Positions 1 through 8,129 of a stretch of DNA of 57,691 nt are shown here, piece by piece. A program made the position numbers and the translations under genes. The DNA comes from an uncultured Sulfitobacter sp. GTDB lineage: Bacteria > Pseudomonadota > Alphaproteobacteria > Rhodobacterales > Rhodobacteraceae. Where the stretch lies: positions 1 to 57,691 of the forward strand of contig CANMZB010000023.1 of NCBI GenBank assembly GCA_947502265.1, in the 5' to 3' direction. Below the pieces are notes generated by a model. That model saw only the letters and a list, made by a program, of their open reading frames with translations. It was not told where the DNA came from and did no database searches. Position 1 is the stretch's first letter; each line of letters begins with the position of its first letter.

Positions 1-77
1 TACTGTGCTCGATATTATGAAGCGGCGGCGACAGAAATCCTTGTGATACGATCCTGCCCCCTACCGGAATCTACCCC
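1..77. mobile_element. Edge of a Tn3-family transposon (left window end)
   Basis: Positions 40-77 form a 38-bp terminal inverted repeat. Read inward from the host gene it starts GGGGTAGATTCCGG and ends CACAAG, which is the Tn3-family length and GGGG start. It matches the repeat at 57616-57653 at 36 of 38 positions, in opposite orientation. The next five bases, 78-82 (ATAGA), are repeated just before the right-hand repeat, as expected for a Tn3-type 5-bp target duplication. Positions 1-39 would be transposon interior; I recognise no gene in them. Confidence 0.8.
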
Positions 78-494
78 ATAGAGAGGGCGGGTTGCTGCCT
101 TGATGGTCGGGCTTTTCATGCTGCTGGGCGCACCGATAAGCAGCACCCAGATCCTCGCGCACTCAAGCCATGTCGTGTCATGCTCCTTGACCTGCAACGC
201 AACCGTGTCCGGAATTGCAGCAGCGCAAGCAAGCAGCGCACCCATGGCAAGGCCGGAGGGGTCGGCCCCCATCTGGGTGGCCATTGTGCGTGCAAAATCC
301 TCGATCCGCCGGGGCAACAAACCCTCCGGCAGAAGCGGCACCGGAAATTTGCCAAGCAGATCAACCGGCGTGACCTCATCGCTCCGCGATACGGGGTCGC
401 CGGTGGTTTCTTTTTTCAGGGAAATAATATTGCCGGGGCCGGACGTATGCGTCTCCAGAAACTCGGGCAGAGGCATTGTATGGATGTCAGCCAT
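78..494 (-). pseudogene. DUF3987 P-loop protein, N-terminal part (interrupted by transposon)
   Basis: This is the first 139 codons of a DUF3987-family protein. The start is the ATG at 494, which overlaps the primase stop by 8 nt. Residues around GAPSSMKSPTIK form a Walker A loop (GxxxxxKS), so the family is probably a RecA/helicase-like NTPase. As it stands the frame runs through the transposon repeat to a stop at 15-17, adding a meaningless tail. Removing the transposon and one ATAGA copy joins it in frame to the segment ending at 56459, giving about 522 residues (PLY|AIDRALF at the join). The intact protein probably belonged to the primase operon. Its exact role is unknown; helicase or helicase-loader is a guess from fold and neighbours. 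Confidence 0.8.
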
Positions 495-1464
495 GTGACG
501 TAACTTTCTTGGGAAATTTATGTGATGCGGGCGCGGTTTTACCACTCACGCGGCGCCAGCCGTTGGCTTTGGCCAGATGAAAAATCGTGCCCGCACCGAT
601 CCTGTCAGGTCGGAAAGACCGCCATGCAATAGAGGTGGCCGAAGAGGCATGTTTGGAAGATCGTGCCGACCAGCCATTAAACAGATCCGCGCCTGTCTCT
701 CCCAGTGCGCCTTTGAGGGCCATGCCGACGCGCACCCATTCATTGTAAGGCACATCAGGATTGGGGATGTGGGAAAGAGCGCTCTTGATAGCACCATGAT
801 CTGCCCGCAACTCCGCCGAAGGCTTTGCACCGCAAAGACGGGGGGCAAGCGCGGGCGTAAACACGGGTGCCGCACTCTGCCTGGACGGGAATTCCTCATC
901 CAGCGATGCGCACAATCCTCTGACTTGTTCTGCTGTCACCACAGGAAGCGCATCAAGCGGCAGATCCGCCAGACCTTCCTGAAGCCACGAATATGGTGCG
1001 CCCGTGCGGGGATGTATGCCATATGCAACAAACTGCCGCCCGAACCCCAGAATATCAAACTGGCCGAAAGACACCGAGGCAATCTGGTGCATTACACGGT
1101 AGACAAGCAGGCATTTGGGCGCCTGACCAACCCGCCACGCCGGTGTTGATCCCAGATGATCCTCTGTCATCTTACGGGCCTTGAAGGCGTCATCCGCGTC
1201 GAGAAGGTCAATATCGATCGCCATGATAACAGCGCCGCAGACCACACCAATTCCGGCGCCGGGCCATTGCTGCCAGTGCCACAATTCAAGATCGGTAGGC
1301 TGGCGCATCCCGTAGCGGTCCCATGAAAACATCGGACGCCAGCCCCCTATGTCAAACTGGCCGGGAAACTTCTGCCCGGGCGCGATGGGCAGAATATGAT
1401 ATCCTGCCTCCACCATGCGCGCGCCCAGATTCTTCATGTAATCCGCCATCACCAATTCTTTCAC
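487..1464 (-). CDS. Primase-polymerase (prim-pol plus PriCT-like domain)
   Basis: A 325-residue protein with an archaeo-eukaryotic-type primase/polymerase domain in its first ~190 residues. The motif MAIDIDLLDADD supplies the acidic pair expected to bind metal. The C-terminal part (NPDVPYNEWVRVGMALKGAL through AGTIFHLAKANGW) resembles the PriCT-2 domain found behind such primases in phages and plasmids. It would make primers, or act as a polymerase, for replicon DNA. A GTG at 1464 follows directly on the preceding stop; an internal ATG at 1449 (MADYMKN) is an equally good start. The gene is tightly coupled to both neighbours, so it is most likely part of one minus-strand replication operon. 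It is distinct from the Rep_3 initiator at 22.4 kb. Confidence 0.8.
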   Translation of the reverse strand: MKELVMADYMKNLGARMVEAGYHILPIAPGQKFPGQFDIGGWRPMFSWDRYGMRQPTDLELWHWQQWPGAGIGVVCGAVIMAIDIDLLDADDAFKARKMTEDHLGSTPAWRVGQAPKCLLVYRVMHQIASVSFGQFDILGFGRQFVAYGIHPRTGAPYSWLQEGLADLPLDALPVVTAEQVRGLCASLDEEFPSRQSAAPVFTPALAPRLCGAKPSAELRADHGAIKSALSHIPNPDVPYNEWVRVGMALKGALGETGADLFNGWSARSSKHASSATSIAWRSFRPDRIGAGTIFHLAKANGWRRVSGKTAPASHKFPKKVTSHG

Positions 1465-1886
1465 ATCTGCGGGGAGGCTGATGCCAGCGCCCCGTTATCA
1501 TTTGCGGGTGGCAGAAAGTTGTAGCGGTTGCGTGCGCCGTATTTTTCAGACTTCTGCACCGACACGCGAACCCGGCATTTCTTGCTGATCAGGTCCTCGG
1601 TATCCGTCAGCACGTCCATGCCGATTGCAGCCATAAGATCTGCAAGGTTTTTGCACGAAATGCTGCGCGCCGCCTCCGAGGCGCTGTTGATGCCCAGCCA
1701 TTCCCAGACAGAGCGCACGTCATCCGCAGACGTGGACAAATCCATCTGCACGACAACAATTTCTTCTTCTCCATCCTGTCCAACGCGGATCGTGCTGTCG
1801 GAAATAACGGCAGGATAAATGCCTTCCGGGATCAAGGTTTCTTCAAGCGCTTCTTTTGCGCGGAACGGTTTTGCCAAACGAGCCAT
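1461..1886 (-). CDS. DUF669-like small protein, first gene of primase operon
   Basis: A 141-residue protein starting MARLAKPFRAKEAL. I chose the ATG at 1886 because AGGATAT lies just upstream; an in-frame start 39 nt earlier would sit in the promoter region. The layout resembles DUF669/SSB-like phage replication proteins: IPEGIYPAVISDSTI near the N-terminus, a middle stretch with WEWLGINSASEAAR, and a C-terminal KCRVRVSVQKSEKYGARNRY strand region. Such proteins usually sit beside primases and recombination genes. It ends immediately before the primase start. Single-strand DNA binding is inferred from family and context only. Confidence 0.6.
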   Translation of the reverse strand: MARLAKPFRAKEALEETLIPEGIYPAVISDSTIRVGQDGEEEIVVVQMDLSTSADDVRSVWEWLGINSASEAARSISCKNLADLMAAIGMDVLTDTEDLISKKCRVRVSVQKSEKYGARNRYNFLPPANDNGALASASPQM

Positions 1887-1910
1887 TTTATATCCTGTGT
1901 TTGAGTTTAA

Positions 1911-1968
1911 GATACCAATTAACATAAGCTTAAAAACACGCCTGTCAATATAAATGTTATTTGGTATC
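1911..1968. promoter_or_regulatory. Putative operator: 15-bp inverted repeat in divergent promoter region
   Basis: GATACCAATTAACAT (1911-1925) is the inverse of ATGTTATTTGGTATC (1954-1968) with one mismatch; the arms are 28 bp apart. It lies between the minus-strand primase operon and the plus-strand winged-helix regulator. That is the usual place for an autoregulatory operator controlling both directions. Binding by the neighbouring regulator is inference. Confidence 0.5.
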
Positions 1969-1976
1969 TAAATCTC

Positions 1977-2006
1977 TTGCACATAAACTGTGGATTGTGC
2001 TATATT
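1977..2006 (+). promoter_or_regulatory. Candidate sigma70 promoter for the winged-helix regulator
   Basis: TTGCAC (1977-1982) and TATATT (2001-2006) are separated by 18 bp and lie about 110 bp upstream of the regulator's start. It is close to the -35/-10 consensus and directly downstream of the inverted repeat at 1911-1968. No transcription data are available. Confidence 0.45.
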
Positions 2007-2116
2007 TTACAGGTAACCCTTCGTTGTGAGGAGATTCCGCTTTCTTCTTTTTTCCCTTCTATTCATCAGATTTCGACGGTGAGCCTTTCATAAATTTTTG
2101 TGAGGCCTGCTATGCT

Positions 2117-2908
2117 GTGCGTAAACGAAAGCCCACGCTGTCGCTGCGGGGGCTGCAAACGGTCCTGACCGTGGCCTCCGCGCGGGAGGCATTGACATAT
2201 AACAGCGTGCGCGATGCGACCCGCCAGACCTATAGCTCGACCTCGATCCAGCTTGCTTTGCTGTCTGATGGCCGGGGAAAGCAGCCCGGAATGGGGCTTA
2301 TCCGTCGGGTCGCGGGCGAGGACCGTCGGCAAAAGAAGGTGCTGATCACGCAAAGCGGCGCAGAGATTGCCAATATTTTTTTGCAAAAACCGGAAGACGC
2401 AACAGCATCTGTCGCAGACCTTGCAGAGTTTCGAGAAACTATTCTGCCAGCCCTGCGCCAGGTCCTTACCGTGGCACCAGACATCACACTGGGCACTTTT
2501 TGCGTCCTGCTCTACCTCGTCCAGCATAATGAGCGGTTCGGTTTAAAAGGGTCGGCTTCGGTCACAATCTCGAATGATCTGCACATCTCGAACCTGCCGC
2601 GCCATCTGGCAAATTTGTCGACCGGAAGCGGATCACGCGAAGGTCTTGGCCTTATCGAGATGATTGCAGATCAGGAAAACGATCGACGCGTTGTTGTGCC
2701 CGCCCCCTCACAGAAGGGTTTGAACCTTGTTGCAAACGTCGCGGCCACTTTGCAGCGCAAAAAGCCTGCTCCCGTAAAAACTCCCAAGCCGGAGCGTCTG
2801 GCACAGGATGCAACAATGGAAGATGTGGCCGGTTTTGGTGACGACGATTTTGATTTTACCGACATTGTCAGGATGGTTGAGGATGACGCCGATACGGCCC
2901 AGCCGTGA
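2117..2908 (+). CDS. MarR-like winged-helix protein, divergent to primase operon
   Basis: A 263-residue protein. Residues 1-110 look like a winged-helix DNA-binding domain: a helix-rich start (LRGLQTVLTVASAREALTYN), then SSTSIQLALLSDG and a wing with KKVLITQSGAEIANIF. A second similar unit may follow (FCVLLYLVQHNERFGLKGSASVTIS). The tail is acidic (DDDFDFTDIVRMVEDDADT). The start is a GTG at 2117; no in-frame ATG exists upstream. It is divergent from the primase operon and next to an inverted repeat, so a repressor of that operon is the likely role. A replication-accessory role is possible too. Confidence 0.55.
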   Translation: MRKRKPTLSLRGLQTVLTVASAREALTYNSVRDATRQTYSSTSIQLALLSDGRGKQPGMGLIRRVAGEDRRQKKVLITQSGAEIANIFLQKPEDATASVADLAEFRETILPALRQVLTVAPDITLGTFCVLLYLVQHNERFGLKGSASVTISNDLHISNLPRHLANLSTGSGSREGLGLIEMIADQENDRRVVVPAPSQKGLNLVANVAATLQRKKPAPVKTPKPERLAQDATMEDVAGFGDDDFDFTDIVRMVEDDADTAQP

Positions 2909-3664
2909 TGGCGGTGTTTTCTGAGGTTTCTGATTGCGCGCGCGTCAGGATTGATTTCGCGGGCTACATGGAGCAAGCGGAGAGCCTGTTAAAGTCGGTT
3001 GGTGACGAACTCCTCGCAAACCTTTGTCAGGTTTTGACAGCACAATGATTTGTGCTGCACGCAAGAATATAATCCCGAACGTGGAAGAGGTTTGACTGGG
3101 CTGACACAGGACATACCACGATGAAATATCAGAGGTTTATCGACATTTACGCTTTGCAGGCAGACGAAATTGAGACAAGCTCTTACGATAGGATGTCAAA
3201 GGCTTTGAGTTTCGCCGTTTCTTTTGATTTATCCTGTTTTGTCCTGACCTCGATACACTTTGATATCGTTACACGCGCGCAATCATAAATCTCAGAAAAA
3301 TGTGGTGCAGCGGGAGCGACAGGAGGCTTTGCACACCGATAAAGCCCGAAGAACGGGCTGAATGCGGTAGAGGGTTGATGCAAAACCTCCTTATAGTGCA
3401 ACATATGTAACCGCCCCAAACGCAAGAGATATCTTCAGAGCTGATTTTGGCGCGTCGGCGGGTGCTGACATATGTCCGGCCTCATGATGCGACGTCACAA
3501 ATGTCGCGGGCCCGTATGGTGTTCGAAGATCGGGTCCAAATCAAAGCCGCGTGCTCAAAAGGCACTCTGTTGCACACTGGTTTTCCCAATCCCGTCTCAC
3601 GACCGTTGCGCCATACAACTCCTTGCCCTCCTCCGCTCCGACGTCCTCGCGGCTGTCAGTCGGC
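2909..3664. other. Stretch without a recognised gene
   Basis: This lies between the winged-helix gene and the IS110 transposase. The only open frame with a plausible start is 3121-3288 (plus, 55 codons, MKYQRFIDIYALQ...), whose second half looks like random sequence. I do not call it a gene. The last ~100 bases before 3665 probably belong to the IS110 element, whose end I cannot define. Confidence 0.4.
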
Positions 3665-4693
3665 TTACGCCGCTGCAGCCGGAGCTCTGTAAACTTCGCT
3701 CTTCACCATCAGCGCCCAGACAATCCGCGCCATCTTGTTTGCCAGCGCCACCCGCACAAGCATCGGTGGCTTGCGCAAAAGCATCCCTCCCAGCCAAGTG
3801 CCCGACCCGGCCATTGGATGGACATGCCGCTTTATGATGACGCTGTTGGCACCAATAATCAGCAATCTCCGCAAAGATCGCTCTCCCATTTTCGTCGTCG
3901 CCCCGAGCCGCTGCTTGCCGCCCGTCGAATGTTGTCGCGGCACAAGTCCGAGCCAAGCCGCAAAATCGCGCCCTCTGCGGAAGGTCTCGGGAGGAGGTGC
4001 GAGGGCTACCAAAGCCGTGGCGATCAACGGTCCGATCCCCGGGATCGTCATCAGCCTGCGCGCCACCTCATTCTCTTTGGCACGCCGGCTGATCTCGGCG
4101 TTAAGTTTGGCAATCTGGTCGTCGAGGCGGATCTTCGTCTCGATCAGGACCAGCAGCGTTGCCCGGGCTTCCTCGGGCAAGCCGCTTGCCGGATCCTCTA
4201 TGATTGCACTCAGGCGCGCTGCGTTCGCTGCGCCCTGTGGAACCACCTCTCCAAACTCCGTCAGGTGGCCGCGAAGCGCATTGATCGCTTGAGTGCGCTG
4301 ACGGATCAGCAGCTCCCGGACCCGGAAGACCATGGCTGCGCCCTGTACATCTTCGCTCTTCACCGGAACGAAACGCATAGACGGGCGCACCGCCGCTTCG
4401 CAGATCGCCTCGGCATCCGCAGCATCGTTCTTCTGGCGTTTAACGAATGGCTTGACGTAAGCGGGCGGGATCAGTCGAACTTCGTGGCCCAACTTGCCAA
4501 TCTCACGGCCCCAAAAATGGGCACCGCCGCACGCTTCCATCGCAACCATGCATCGCGGAAGTTGGTTGAAAAACGCCAAGACCTGCGTTCGCCGCAACTT
4601 CTTGCGCAGAACCGCGCGGCCTGCGCCGTCAGCTCCATGCACTTGGAATACATTCTCCGCCAAATCGAGCCCAATTGTGATAATATCCGACAT
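3665..4693 (-). CDS. IS110-family transposase
   Basis: A full-length 342-residue DEDD transposase. The N-terminal RuvC-like part has GLDLAENVFQVHG (first Asp), VAMEACGGAHFW (Glu) and KNDAADAEAI (the last two acidic residues). The C-terminal transposase-20 part has TIPGIGPLIATALVA and the conserved serine region LGLVPRQHSTGGKQRLG. IS110 elements lack clear terminal inverted repeats, so I cannot place the ends exactly; they probably lie near 3.6 and 4.8 kb. Just past its 5' side a UmuC reading frame begins abruptly, so the element probably landed in or next to that gene. No frame damage is visible and it may still be active. Confidence 0.9.
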   Translation of the reverse strand: MSDIITIGLDLAENVFQVHGADGAGRAVLRKKLRRTQVLAFFNQLPRCMVAMEACGGAHFWGREIGKLGHEVRLIPPAYVKPFVKRQKNDAADAEAICEAAVRPSMRFVPVKSEDVQGAAMVFRVRELLIRQRTQAINALRGHLTEFGEVVPQGAANAARLSAIIEDPASGLPEEARATLLVLIETKIRLDDQIAKLNAEISRRAKENEVARRLMTIPGIGPLIATALVALAPPPETFRRGRDFAAWLGLVPRQHSTGGKQRLGATTKMGERSLRRLLIIGANSVIIKRHVHPMAGSGTWLGGMLLRKPPMLVRVALANKMARIVWALMVKSEVYRAPAAAA

Positions 4694-4804
4694 GACCGCT
4701 CTCCTTTTTGTGGATCATTGCAGACCCACCTTGGCACAATCGATGCCGTCGGGGGGCGGTTACATCATCAAAGCCAGATGGAGCCACAACGCAAAGGCAT
4801 GGCG

Positions 4805-5324
4805 GACACCCGCTCGTCTGGAACACCCATGACGGATTTCGACACGCTGTTTCAGGCGGTCACGGCCCACGCCACCCGCGCAGCGGAAAAGCTGCGCCAG
4901 CACGGGCTGGTGGCGGGAACTCTGACGGTGTTTTTCCACACCAATAGGCACCGACCTGACAGGCCGCAATACTCAGGCTCGCGCTCCACGCGGATGACGC
5001 CAGTGTCCTCGGATACGTTTGATCTAGTTGCGGCAGCAAAAAGATGCGCGCAGGCTGCTTGGCCGAAAGGACAACCAAGAGCATACGGCTTCACCAACGC
5101 CGGGATCATGCTGGATGACCTTGTTACCGACCCCTGACCCTGTTCGATGCGGAAAAGCCAAAATCTCAGGCCCTGATGACCGCGCTCGATCAGGTGAGCG
5201 ACCGTTTCGGGAAAAGGCGATGGTGCTGGCGAGTGAGGGTATGAAAAGACCTTGGCAACTTCGGGCAGATTACCGCAGTCCGCATTATACGACGCGGCTG
5301 TCCGATCTGCCGGTGGTTCGTTGA
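4805..5324 (+). pseudogene. umuC: umuC/DNA polymerase V fragment (C-terminal part, frameshifted)
   Basis: This is a remnant of a Y-family polymerase. It includes the little-finger region (TAHATRAAEKLRQHGLVAG, TVFFHTNRHRPDRPQYS, YGFTNAGIMLDDLV), then TLFDAEKPKSQALMTALDQV in a second frame, and finally RSPHYTTRLSDLPVVR in a third. At least two frameshifts (near 5137 and 5210) break the reading. The catalytic N-terminal half is absent, probably removed on the side of the IS110 element. No umuD was seen nearby. It is not functional. Confidence 0.8.
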
Positions 5325-5372
5325 AGGTTTTCAACAAAACGGGAATGGCCATTGGCGCCGCCGTGTTGCACA

Positions 5373-5885
5373 GATCAACTGCGGGTCTGGGCCCGCGATC
5401 AGGTGGAAACCTTCAGCAGGCTGGGCATTGCCGCGCAGATCATTCCACAAGAAGACATGTATGTGGCGATGAAGACCGGCGTGGTAGACTGTGCGCTCTA
5501 CCCCGCACTTTATGCCCATACGGTGTCCTTGCAGGAGGTCTCTAAATACGCGTCCTACCTCTATCCGATGGCGTCGGGGCCTTATGTGATCGGCGTGGCC
5601 ACCGACCGTTGGGAAAAGACCGACGAAAAGGTGAAAACAGCCATCACACAGGCCGCAGAAGACCTCTGGACGCGCACCAACCAGTATGAGGCGGATTTGC
5701 AGCGTGAGATGGAGGCCCGCGAAAAGCTGGCCGAGGGCGGCATCATCTGGGGCGAGGAGTTCTCGGAAGAGGACCGCGCGCCTGTCGTGGCCTCTATGAC
5801 AGAGACATGGGTGAAGTTGGCCGAGGAAGCCGGCGGCAACGCACCGGCCTACCGCGAGCGGGTTCTGAAAGCTTTGGGGCGCTAA
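5373..5885 (+). pseudogene. dctP: TRAP transporter solute-binding protein (DctP), 5'-truncated
   Basis: Only the C-terminal ~170 residues of a DctP-type periplasmic protein remain, from QLRVWARDQVETFSRLG onward. The typical segments IPQEDMYVAMKTGVVDCA and YPMASGPYVIGVATDRW are present. There is no signal peptide and no N-terminal lobe. The upstream sequence is the umuC fragment in other frames, so an older deletion or recombination joined the two. It is followed at once by the small and large TRAP permease genes and was probably the first gene of that operon. Confidence 0.75.
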
Positions 5886-5893
5886 GCCGCATC

Positions 5894-6421
5894 ATGATGC
5901 ACCGTATGTAACACGCAATCGCGCTGGGGCTGGAGTATCTGGCCCTGGCTTTTGCCGCACTGGCCGCGCTGTGCCTGAGCCTGATCGTCGGCGTCATTGT
6001 CACCAGTGTTGTGATGCGCAAATTTTTCAACGCACCGCTGCACATCACCGAAGAACTGGTGGGCCTGTTGCTGAGCGTGGCGTTGTTTCTGGGCCTGCCG
6101 ATGGTCACGCTCGGCTCACGCCATGTGACGGTTTCACTGCTGACCACTTACACCAAAGGCAAGGCGCTGCGGATTGCCGGATTGATCATCGGCATCGGAT
6201 TTTTCGGCTGGCTGATCTGGGAGACCATTCCGTGGTTTGAATTTGCGTTCAAACGTGGCCTCAAGACCGAGACAGCGCGCCTCCTGCTCTATCCATGGAT
6301 GGCACTGATACCTTTGTCGCTGGGCGTGACCGGTATCATCCTGATTGCCCGTCCGGCAGGTATTCTGGGCGAGGAAAAACCATCCGCGCCCGCATTTCCA
6401 ACAAACGGTGACGCGTTGTGA
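5894..6421 (+). pseudogene. dctQ: TRAP transporter small permease (DctQ), premature stop at codon 6
   Basis: The frame starts MMHRM at 5894 and hits TAA at 5909-5911. It then continues open for the whole small permease: four hydrophobic segments, including EYLALAFAALAALCLSLIV, LVGLLLSVALFLGLPMV and ALIPLSLGVTGIILIA. One base change (for example TTA to TAA) explains the stop. The next in-frame start is the GTG/ATG at 6011, which would lose the first membrane segment. It overlaps dctM as TGATG. With dctP truncated as well, the importer is very probably dead. Confidence 0.7.
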
Positions 6422-7713
6422 TGTCTCTCTGGCTGACCCTGATCGGCGGTGTTGTTGCAACCGCGGCCACCGGTGTGGCGCTGGGGGCTGCACTGGGCAT
6501 CACGGGCCTTGTGATCCTGCAATTTTATTCCAACGGCGCTACGTCGGTTGCCATTGATGCGATCTGGAATGTCTTCAACTCTTTCACTCTCAGCGCCGTG
6601 CCGATGTTCATCCTGCTGGGTGAAATCCTACTGCGTAGCGGGATCAGCGAAAAAGCCTATTCTGCCTTTTCGCCGATGTTCCGCCGCATCCCCGGCGGGC
6701 TTTTGCACACCAACATCGCCGTCTGCACCCTGTTCGGCGCGGTCAGCGGATCAAGCCTGTCAACCGCCGCTGCCGTTGGGTCTGTCGCCTACCCCGAGAT
6801 GGCAAAGCGCGGCTATGACAAGGATACCGTCGTCGGCAGCCTTGCGGGGGGCGGCACGCTGGGCCTGCTCACCCCGCCCAGCCTGTCATTTCTGATCTAT
6901 GGCGCGTTGACCGAAACCTCTATCGGCCGGCTGTTTGCCGCAGGGGTTATTCCGGGTCTCATCGTGGGCGCGATGTTCATGACCTATCTGCTGGTGAAAT
7001 GCATCCGCAATCCGGCCATCGCCCCGCGCGATCCGCAGACCTCGACCACATGGGAAATCATCGCGGGCTTTCGCCACATCTGGCCTCTGCTGGCGCTGAT
7101 TTTTGCGGTGATCGGCAGCATCGTCGGCGGCATTGCCACGCCCACGGAATCCGCTGGTGTGGGTGTGGTTCTGGCAATTATAATCAGCACAATCTGGGGT
7201 GATCTGACCCCCGCCAAACTGGTCGAGGCGGTCTATCACTCTGCCATCCTGTTTTCCTCCATCGGGTTTCTGGTATTGGGCGCAACGATCCTTGCGCAAT
7301 CGGTCAGCATCCTTGGCCTGCCTCAGCAAATTCTGGAAGGCGTCGCGCAAAGCGGCTTTGGCAGATACAGTGTGCTGATGATCGTGGTGCAGATCTATCT
7401 TCTGCTGGGCTGTTTCTTTGATGGTCTGTCGTTGATGATCATGACCCTGCCGGTGGTCTTTCCACTGCTTACCGGCCTCGGCTTTGATCCGGTCTGGATT
7501 GGCGTGATCATCACCATCGTCATCGAGATCGGCCAGATCACGCCGCCTGTCGGGCTGAACCTGTCGGTTCTGACCAGCCTCACAAACAATGAGGTCAGTC
7601 TGGGGCGTGTCGCCTATGCTACCGTCCCCTACTGGCTGATCCATCTGGGCGCGATTGTCTTGCTGACGCTCTTTCCCATATTGGCGCTATACCTTCCCAA
7701 CCTGTTATTTTGA
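6421..7713 (+). CDS. dctM: TRAP transporter large permease (DctM)
   Basis: A complete inner-membrane permease of about 430 residues with a dozen hydrophobic segments. Family-typical stretches are present (FILLGEILLRSGISEKAY, TPPSLSFLIYGALTE, ATPTESAGVGVVLAI and TPPVGLNLSVLTSL). It would form the transport channel with DctQ, importing a small organic acid or similar solute. The ATG at 6421 overlaps the dctQ stop by one base. The gene itself is intact, but its partners are broken, so it is probably an orphan. The substrate cannot be told from the sequence. Confidence 0.9.
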   Translation: MSLWLTLIGGVVATAATGVALGAALGITGLVILQFYSNGATSVAIDAIWNVFNSFTLSAVPMFILLGEILLRSGISEKAYSAFSPMFRRIPGGLLHTNIAVCTLFGAVSGSSLSTAAAVGSVAYPEMAKRGYDKDTVVGSLAGGGTLGLLTPPSLSFLIYGALTETSIGRLFAAGVIPGLIVGAMFMTYLLVKCIRNPAIAPRDPQTSTTWEIIAGFRHIWPLLALIFAVIGSIVGGIATPTESAGVGVVLAIIISTIWGDLTPAKLVEAVYHSAILFSSIGFLVLGATILAQSVSILGLPQQILEGVAQSGFGRYSVLMIVVQIYLLLGCFFDGLSLMIMTLPVVFPLLTGLGFDPVWIGVIITIVIEIGQITPPVGLNLSVLTSLTNNEVSLGRVAYATVPYWLIHLGAIVLLTLFPILALYLPNLLF

Positions 7714-7730
7714 CTTCCGGAGACTCCAAA

Positions 7731-8129
7731 ATGAGCACACCTGCAAAACCCAGAACATTCGGCCCTGTCTTTGCCTTCTCCGACGGCGCCGACACCACCC
7801 GCTATGCCTATGACGAAACCAGCACGCCCACGCAGTGTCCGCCTGACGGCACGCCGGTTGACACGATGCTGGCCTCGCTGGCGAATTGCATCGTCAAATC
7901 GCTGATCTGGGCAGCAAAGGATCAGGGCGTGCCGCTGGGTGCGTTCAGTGTCAGGGTGACGGGGATCAAGGCCACTGATCTGCCCTCCCGCCTCGGATCG
8001 GTCGAGATCGTGATTAAGGCCGATCTGGGCGCAGACAGCGCGCTGGCACAACGGTGCGTGAAGGTGGCCAAATCGGTCTGCACGGTCAGCAACACGCTCA
8101 ACTGTCCGATCACCCTCACCCATGAGTGA
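7731..8129 (+). CDS. OsmC-family protein
   Basis: About 132 residues from MSTPAKPRTFG; GGAGA upstream supports the ATG at 7731. The two cysteines expected for OsmC/Ohr-type peroxidases are both present, one in MLASLANCIVKSLIW and one in KSVCTVSNTLNCP. Such proteins reduce organic hydroperoxides through this cysteine pair. The downstream P450 begins 8 nt before this stop, so the two genes are translationally coupled; a role in coping with oxidised products of the P450 is a reasonable guess. A thioesterase-like use of the fold is an alternative. Confidence 0.75.
   Translation: MSTPAKPRTFGPVFAFSDGADTTRYAYDETSTPTQCPPDGTPVDTMLASLANCIVKSLIWAAKDQGVPLGAFSVRVTGIKATDLPSRLGSVEIVIKADLGADSALAQRCVKVAKSVCTVSNTLNCPITLTHE

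Noticed and set aside
3183..3425. 80-codon minus-strand frame before the IS110 element
   Set aside because: No ribosome site, no domain, composition like non-coding DNA.
3551..5137. 528-codon plus-strand frame opposite the IS110 transposase
   Set aside because: Most of it is the antisense shadow of the transposase; only its last ~100 codons are real, as part of the umuC fragment.
6886..7644. 252-codon minus-strand frame in dctM
   Set aside because: Rich in Asp, Gln and His as expected from the reverse of a membrane protein; shadow.
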